64,000 bases of DNA from Lewinellaceae bacterium (GTDB lineage Bacteria > Bacteroidota > Bacteroidia > Chitinophagales > Saprospiraceae), in the NCBI GenBank assembly GCA_020636135.1, contig JACJYK010000001.1:1288501-1352500 (forward strand), written 5' to 3'. The position numbers and the translations under genes were made by a program. This document shows positions 8,701 to 17,700 of this stretch, piece after piece (positions within the stretch are counted from its first letter, which is position 1; the number at the start of each line of letters is the position of its first letter). The notes beneath the pieces are model-generated. The model saw only the letters and a program-made list of their open reading frames with translations. It ran no database searches and was not told where the DNA came from.

Positions 8701-11700
8701 ATGGAATCGCAGCCATTGACCGTGGTCAGATTGGCTGTGTAGGTTCCTGATGTGGTCAGTGTCTGGCCATCGAAAGTGAAACTTTGACCCTCACAGATCT
8801 GTCTGCTGATATTTTCTGCATACTGCTCATTGACTGTCAGATCCAGAGTGACAATGGAATCGCATCCTCCAGCCGATTGCAAAGTATCAACATAGATTCC
8901 GGAAGTATTCAATGATTGACCATTGAACGTGTAAGATTCGCCTTGACAAATAGCTGCTGAAATGGATTCAGTGAAGCTTGGTGATACTTCCAGATTTAAA
9001 GTGATGATACTGTCACAACCGGCTGTAGATGCTAGTGTATGTGTATAGGTCCCAGTCTGGTCAAGGATCTGACCGAAGAAGTCATACGTTTCTCCTTCAC
9101 AGATCCTCTGATCCAATTCCGTTTGGAAATTGTCGTTGAAAGTTAAGATTAAGGTTATAATGGAATCGCAACCTCCCGTCGTGGTTAATGTATCGGTATA
9201 AGTGCCGCCTGTGGTAAGTTGGGTGCCATTGAAATCATAAGTCTGTCCTGTACACAGCTGGACATCAAGGTCTGTTAAGAGTGCTGGTAAGACGGACAGA
9301 TTAAGTGTCACGATGGAGTCACAACCACCGGAAGTTTGCAAAGTGTCAATAAACGTACCACTGTTCGTCAATATGGTACCATTGAAATTGTATGTCTGAC
9401 CGGTACAGATTTGCTTGTTGATCGATTTTGTGATCTGAGGCAATACCGACAGGTTCAGGGTGATAATAGAATCGCAACCGGATGAACTTGTTAATGTATC
9501 CACATAAGTTCCCGACGTATTCAGTGACTGACCTCCAAAGGTTACGGTTGCACCATTACAAATTTGCTGATTGATCTCCCGTGAATAGGAATTAAGCAGC
9601 TGTACGCGCATGGTAACAATACTGTCGCAACCCCCAGCGCTCGCCAGGGTATCCCGGTAGGTTCCTGCCTTGGTGATTGTATTTCCATTGAACACGATGG
9701 ATTGGCCCTCACAAAGGGGTTGATCGAAGGAATATCGAATGGTCGACTGAACAGTAAGATTCAGTGTAACAATACTATCACATCCTGCTACCGAAGTGAA
9801 ATTACCGGTGTATGTTCCAGATGTGGAATAAGGTGTTGAGCCCAGATAGAACACATTCCCTTCGCAAATTTGCTCATCCAGGGTCGTTGTGATTTGCGGA
9901 ACAACAGAGAGATTCAGTGTGACTACACTGTCACAGCCAGCCTGAGAGGCAAATGTCTCCGTATAGGTGCCACTTGAATTCAGGGTCTGGGAACCAAACA
10001 CATAAGATTGACCATCACAGATCTGCAAATCGATATTGGAAGTCAATTCCTGTAGTACGGTTAAGTTCAGATGGATGACCGAGTCACATCCATACCTTGT
10101 TTGTAATGAGTCGGTGTAATTGCCGGTACTGTTATAGGTATGACTGCCAATGGTTACCGATTCACCTTCACAAACCTGACGGGTGATGGTTCTGTCAAAT
10201 ACTGGCCGAACAGTCAGACGAATCACCACTGTACTATCGCAACCAAAGACGCTGGAGTAATCTTCCTGGTACGTTCCGCTTGTCGTGTAGGTTCCTTTAG
10301 GTGTGGTATAAGATTCACCATCACAGATTTCCACCTGGCTGGTTTGTGTATATTCCGGGTGGACAGTAAGATCCAGCGTGATGACTGAATCACAACCAAA
10401 CGCATTTTGCACGGTGACCGTATGAATACCAGTGGTGTTGTACGAGTTTCCACCCACAGAGTAGGACGATCCCTGACAGATATCCGTTACAATACTTGAA
10501 TCACGGCGAGGGACCACTGTCAAATGCAGGGTAACCAAACTGTCACATCCACCGTGCGAAGTGAACGTATTTTGATAAGTTCCACTTGTGGTATAGGTGT
10601 TCGATCCAACTGAATAACTGTCACCTTCACAAATGATCTCATCCAATGTCGTGAGGATATTATCTACTACTGTCAGGTTTAGGGTTACAATACTGTCGCA
10701 CCCTGCCTTTGAAACAAAGGTACCCGTGTATGTTCCGGATGTATTGTAGTAGGTCGAACCCAACAGGGTTGAATCACCCAGACAGATGGTACGGTTGATG
10801 GTCTTTGTAATTGCACTTACGACCTGAAGGTTTAAAGTTGCAATGGTATCGCAACCCACAGTTCCTGGCACAACGGTAGAATAATTACCGGATATCGAAT
10901 AGATCGTGCCATAGAAGTTATAGGTTTCACCCTGGCAAATTTGTTCATCAAGGTATTTGGTAAGTTGAGGATCAACAACCAGGTTCAGATTGATTATCGA
11001 ATCACATCCAAATGCTGTTTGCAGGCTAATGGTGTAATTACCCGTTGTATTGAATGTTTGTCCACCTATAGTAACATCCTCACCAAAACACAACCTGAGG
11101 CTTTGATTCTGGATAATATTTGGCTTAACAGTCAGATCCAAATTAATGGTGCTATCACAACCGTGAACATCGGGAACAACCACCGTGTAATTTCCAGTGG
11201 TATTGAAGAGGCTTCCTCCAACATTAACAGACTCGCCATCGCATATGATCTCGGACAGGTTTGTTGTTTGAAGGGTATAGTTAGAAAGGGTTAAATGCAC
11301 GATACTGTCACAACCGGAGCTGGAAGTCAGGGTTACATCGTAGGTTCCCGGAATGGAGAAGTTGGTTGATCCTACAGTTACTACCTCACCCGGACAAACG
11401 GTTTCCACAAGACTGGTCTCTTCGTGAGGTATGACGGACAAATAAACTTCATTTGAAACGATACTGCAATCAGGATCTCCCAGATTGCCGGGAGCATCAG
11501 CCACAGTTACCCGGTAGAATCCGGCATTGGCACTCGTCGCATTGGTGATACTTATGGATGAACCGGATCCTGCCGGTGACCAGTTTATGTGGTCAGGGCT
11601 GAATTCCCATTGGTAGGCCGGATTGGTAAATACCCCGGATACGCTCGCAGAGATCACTGATGATCCACCTTCACAGATCTCATCAGGTGAAACGGTTACT

Positions 11701-14700
11701 GAAATTGTAGGGAAGCAGTTAATGACAGTTACCGTTTGGGTTGCGGTTGCAGTGTTTCCACAGGCATCTATTGCCGTGTAGGTGCGAACAATCTGATAAT
11801 TGGATTCGCATGAACCAGGGACAGTGGTTTCATTCACGGTAAATGAGCTGATCGTGCAGTTGTCGGTTGCGGTTACATCCACATTCAGCACCGGAGCAGG
11901 TGGGATACTGCTACAATCTACGATAGCATCGGTACCGACTCCATTGATGACGGGTGATTCCGTATCATTGATAGTGATGATTTGTGAGCATGTAGCTACA
12001 TTACCACAATTATCTTCAATTTTATAGACCCGGGTTACTATTTCTGGACAGGAGCCTCCGTTGCTCGTTTCGCTCACGAGACCGAAGGATGCCTCATTCA
12101 GGCCACAGTTGTCGAAACCTGAACCACCAGCAATTTGAAACTCGGTGTAGGTGCTATAAGGTGGCAATTCTGAAATATCGCAAGTCAGATTCTCATTGCC
12201 CGGACAGGCAAGAGTTGGATCCACATCATCGATGATTGTGATCGTTTGATTGCGTGTAGTTACATTGCCACAGTCATCAGTAAGTGACCAGGTACGGGTT
12301 ATGGAACCTGTGCCATTGCAGCCCTGGGAAGCATTATCCGTAAAGGTGGCATCCAGGTTCGTGGCACAATTGTCAGATTCGTCGGTTACATCACCAGTAA
12401 GTCCAAGATCATAAGGATCCTGATCACAGGTAAGTGTAATGGCGGCAGGCACCGTGAAAGTAGGCGGCTGATCGTCAATGACTTCAATGGTCTGGGTGTA
12501 TTCAAGTAACCGACCGCAAGCATCGGTATACGACCAGGTTACATAGATATAATCATTACAATCCAGTGCATTTAAGGTTACCGTGGGAGATACCGTTCCA
12601 CTGATCGCACATCCTCCGGTAGAGCTGTTGTCATAGGTCAGGTCAACCGGTGAGAAAGCTCCTACAGCATCACAGGCAATGGTGACATCAGCAGGAGTGG
12701 AAGTAAATACCGGTGCTGAAGCCGGTTGTACATTGATGGTCTCAGTGAAGCCCGGCAATGTTCCACAACCATAATCCTGGTCCGGATATTCAACGGTGAT
12801 GGTTCCACCACAGGCATCGAAGCTTGGGGTTACTACTGGACTAACTGTATTTTCAATCAGGCAAGAGCCCGAGTTACTGTTTGAATAGGTGATGCTTGGA
12901 GCTACAAAGATTGATGCATCGTCACAGGTTAGATCAGTAGGAATGGTATAGCTTCCCCAGGTAGGTGCAGGAGCAGGATCCACGGTGACACTTACCGTGA
13001 TATCCGGTAAAGTACCACATGCGAGCGTTGGGGCCGGGTAAGTTATAACCAGTGTCCCACCACATTCATCAAAAGCCGGACTGGTAATTACGCCGTCAAT
13101 AAGACCTGAAATTTCGCACGCTCCGGTTTCTCCGTTGGTGTAGCCTAACTGTGGTATAACTACCGTTGCAGTTTCAGCATCCTGGCAAGAAATGTTGGGG
13201 ATGGAGGGAGTAGGATCCCATGCCGGCGATGGAGCAGGCAGGACATTTACGGACACTGTAATGTCTGTAAGCCCGCTACAGGGTAAGGTTGGTGCAGGGT
13301 AAGTTATTGTAACCGTCCCACCACACGATGTATAGTTCGTATTTGAAATTACGCCATTTATAGTTCCGGATATCTCGCAGGTGCCGGTCTCACCGTTGGC
13401 ATAATTCAAGGGAGGAATTATGAATGAAGAAGCATCTGCTTCTGAGCAGGAAATGTCCGGAATACTCGGTGTCGGATCCCAAACAGGACTTGGAGCCGGG
13501 ACTACAGTAACGGATACCGTGACATCAGTTAAACTGAAGCATACCGGCAAGGATGTCGCAGAATAGGTTATTTCTACCGTGCCACCACAAGCATCAAATG
13601 TGGTATTGGTTATGACACCATTGGCGGTACCAGATACATCACAGCTACCTGCTTCACTGTTTGAAAATCCTAACACCGGAATTGTGAATGAACCGGACTC
13701 GGCTTCAGAGCAGGTGATCGGGCCAATGGCGGGTGTAGCATCCCATGTGGGATCTGCCGCGGGATCCACCGGTATCGAAATTATATAATCTGCCAATGTC
13801 CCGCAGGCAAGCGTTGGACCAGCCCAGGTAATGTCAATCGAGCCGCCACAGGCATCGTAAGTGGAAGAGATCGTGGGAGTAACTGTCCCATCTATAAGGC
13901 ATGATCCTGCTTCGCTGTTCGAGTAAGTCAGATCGGGTGCAGTAAAGGTAGCTACGTCACTACAGGTGACACTTGCAGGCAGCGTAGGCGTACCCCAGGT
14001 TGGTACCGGAGCTGGATCCACAGTGATGGAAATGGTATAGTCGGATAATGATCCACAAGCAAGGGTCGGTGCTGGCCAGGTGATGTCAATGGTTCCTCCG
14101 CAGGCATCGAAATTGTTGACTACTGTTGGTGTTACGATTCCATCAATAAGACACGAACCAGCTTCGCTGTTGGAATAGGTCAAATCTGGAGGTGTAAAGG
14201 TTGCAACATCTCCGCAAGCCAGATTTGAAGGCACAGTTGGTGCGATCCAGGTTGGTACTGGTGCCGGATCGACGGGGATAGAAGCTGTAAAGTCAGATAA
14301 ACTACCACATGACAAAGTTGGAGCGGCCCAGGTAATATCAATGGTACCGCCACAAGCGTCGAAGTTGTTGATAATTGTCGGGGTAATTATTCCTTCAATC
14401 AGGCAGGAGCCGCCTTCACTATTGGAATAGGTCAGGTCTGGTGCGGTAAAGGTAGCAACATCACCACAAGCCAGGTTTGCCGGCAAGGTTGGCGTTCCCC
14501 AGGTTGGTACTGACGCAGGGTCAATGGTAATGGATGCCGTATAATCGGTCATGGTACCGCAAGCTAAAGTAGGAGCGGTCCAGGTGATATCAATGGTTCC
14601 ACCACATGCATCAAAGTTGTTTATTATGGTTGGTGTAATGGTGCCGTCAACGAGACATCCTCCGCTTTCACTATTGGAATAAGTCAGATCCGGAGCAGTA

Positions 14701-17700
14701 AACGTTGCTACATCGGCGCAAGCCAGATTTCCCGGCAAGGCAGGTGTTCCCCACGTAGGAGTCGGTGCCGGATCTACGGTTATAGAAGCGGTAAAATCAC
14801 CGATTGTTCCGCATACCAGTGTCGGTGCCGGCCAGGTAATGTCAACGGTTCCTCCGCACGCATCGTAGTTTAGGGTAATGGTCGCTGTGACGATACCATC
14901 GATCAGGCAACCTCCGGCTTCACTGTTGGAATACGTCAGGTCAGGAGCAACAAATGTACCGGCATTTGCACAGGTCAGAGACGCCGGCAGTGTTGGTGTT
15001 CCCCAGGTGGGAGTCGGAGCTGGATCAACCGGAATCGATACGGTATAATCTCCAATGCTTCCGCAAGGAAGTGTCGGTGCCGGCCAGGTAATATCAATGG
15101 TTCCGCCACAGGCATCGTAGGTAGTTGATATGCTTGCCGTTACGGTGCCATCGATCAGACAAGATCCTGCCTCACTGTTTGAGTAAGTTAGATCGGGTGC
15201 TGTAAATGTAGCAACATCACTACAAGCGACACTTGCCGGCAGGGTTGGTGTACCCCAGGTTGGAGTTGGAGCCGGATCTACAGGAATGGAAACGGTATAA
15301 TCAGTCAGCGAACCGCAAGACAGTGTCGGAGCTGGCCAGGTAATATCGATGGTTCCTCCACATGCATCAAAATTATTAACGATTGATGGTGATATTGTAC
15401 CATCGACCAGACAAGAGCCAGCCTCACTATTAGAATAAGTCAGATCAGGCGCGGTGAAAGTTGCAACGTCAGCGCAAGCCAGATTTGCAGGTAATGCAGG
15501 AGTACCCCAGGTTGGAACTGGTGCCGGATCTACCGGAATAGAAGCCGTATAGTCTGTCATAGATCCGCAAGACAGCGATGGTGCTGTCCAGGTAATATCA
15601 ATGGTGCCACCACATGCATCGAAGTTGTTTACAATTGATGGGGTCACCGTACCATCAATCAGACAGGTCCCTGCTCCGCTGTTTGAGTAGGTAAGATCAG
15701 GCGCAGAGAATGTAGCGACATCGCCGCAAGCAAGATTCGCAGGAAGGGCCGGTGTACCCCACGTTGGTATTGGAGCCGGATCTACCGGGATAGAAGCTGT
15801 GTAATCGGCTAAAGTTCCACACGCCAGTGTTGGGCCGGTCCAGGTAATATCGATCGTTCCACCGCAGGCGTCAAAATTGTTCACGATGGTTGGGCTAACT
15901 GTTCCGTCTACCAGACAAGAGCCGGCCTCGCTGTTCGAATACGTCAGATCCGGAGCGGTAAATGTTGCAACATCCGCACAAGTCAGGGTTGCTGGTAAAG
16001 ATGGAGTTCCCCAGGTTGGCGTTGGAGCCGGATCCACTGGAATGGAAGCCGTGTAATCCGCAATAGAACCACAAGGCAATGAAGGCGCAGGCCAGGTGAT
16101 GTCAATGCTTCCTCCGCAGGCATCGTAATTTAATATTATCGTGGCAGTTACGGTACCATCAATAAGACAGCCGCCGCTTTCACTATTCGAATAATTCAGA
16201 TCAGGCGCCGTGAATGAACCGGCATTGGCACAGGTGATACTGGCAGGAAGTGACGGTGTACCCCAGGTTGGTGTTGGAGCCGGGTCTACTGGTATGGAGA
16301 CGGTATAATTTGGAATAGAACCACAAGCCAACGAAGGCGCAGGCCAGGTGATGTCAATGGTACCACCACAGGCATCATAGGATGTTGAAATGGTCGGTGA
16401 TACGCTACCATCAATAAGGCAGGATCCCGCTCCACTGTTTGAGTAGGTCAGGTTTGGAGCCGAAAAGGTAGCTACATCACTACAAGCAACGGTTGCGGGA
16501 AGGCTGGGCGTTCCCCAGGTCGGCGTTGGAGCCGGATCCACGGTAATAGAAGCAGTGTAATTCGCTATTGAACCACAGGCTAATGTAGGAGCTGGCCAGG
16601 TAATGTCAATGGTTCCCCCGCAGGCATCAAAGTTGTTTACGATAGTCGGAGAGACGGTACCATCGACCAGGCATGAACCTCCTTCACTGTTGGAGTAAGT
16701 AAGGTCAGGAGCAGTAAACGTCGCGACGTCGCCGCATGCCAGGTTGGATGGCAGTGTTGGTGTACCCCAGGTTGGTGTTGGAGCCGGAGTTATCGTAATT
16801 GAAGCCGTATAGGGAGCCATTGTGCCGCAAGAAAGTGATGGTGCCGGCCAGGTAATATCAATGGTGCCACCGCAGGCGTCAAAATTGTTGACGATTGTCG
16901 GCGAAACGGTTCCATCGATGAGACAAACACCGCCTCCACTGTTGGAATAGGTTAGATCAGGAGCAGTAAATGAGGAAACAGCAGAACAAGTCAGGGTTGC
17001 CGGTAAAGTTGGTGTGCCCCAGGTTGGTGTTGGTGCCGGATTGATGGGGATGGAAGCCGTATAGGCGGTCATGGTACCGCAGGTCAGAGATGGTGCGGCC
17101 CAGGTAATGTCAATGGTTCCTCCACAGGCATCATAATTATTGACCACTGTTGGAGTCACAGTGCCATTGACCAGACATCCTCCACTTTCGCTGTTGGAAT
17201 AGGTTAAGTTGGGTGCAGAAAATGATCCGGCGTTGGCACAGGTAAGACTACCCGGCAGGGCCGGTGTACCCCAGGTTGGTGTCGGTGCCGGATTAACCGG
17301 TACAGAGGCTGTATAGGCAGTCATAGTCCCACATGCCAGAGACGGCGCAGCCCAGGTAATATCTATGGTTCCTCCGCAGGCATCATAATTATTGGTCACC
17401 GTTGGAGTTACAGTACCATTGATCAGACATCCTCCACTTTCGCTGTTGGAATAAGTTAAGTTAGGGGCAGAAAATGATCCTGCATTGGCACAGGTAAGAC
17501 TTCCGGGCAGGGTTGGTGTTCCCCAGGATGGTGTTGGTGCAGGGGTTACCGGAATAGAAGCTGTGTAATTCGTCATCGTGCCGCATGGTAAGACCGGTGC
17601 CAGCCAGGTAATATTTATGGTGCCACCACAGGCGTCATAGGTTGTTGATACCGAGGCTGCAACGGATCCATCTATAAGACAGGTACCGGCTCCACTATTG

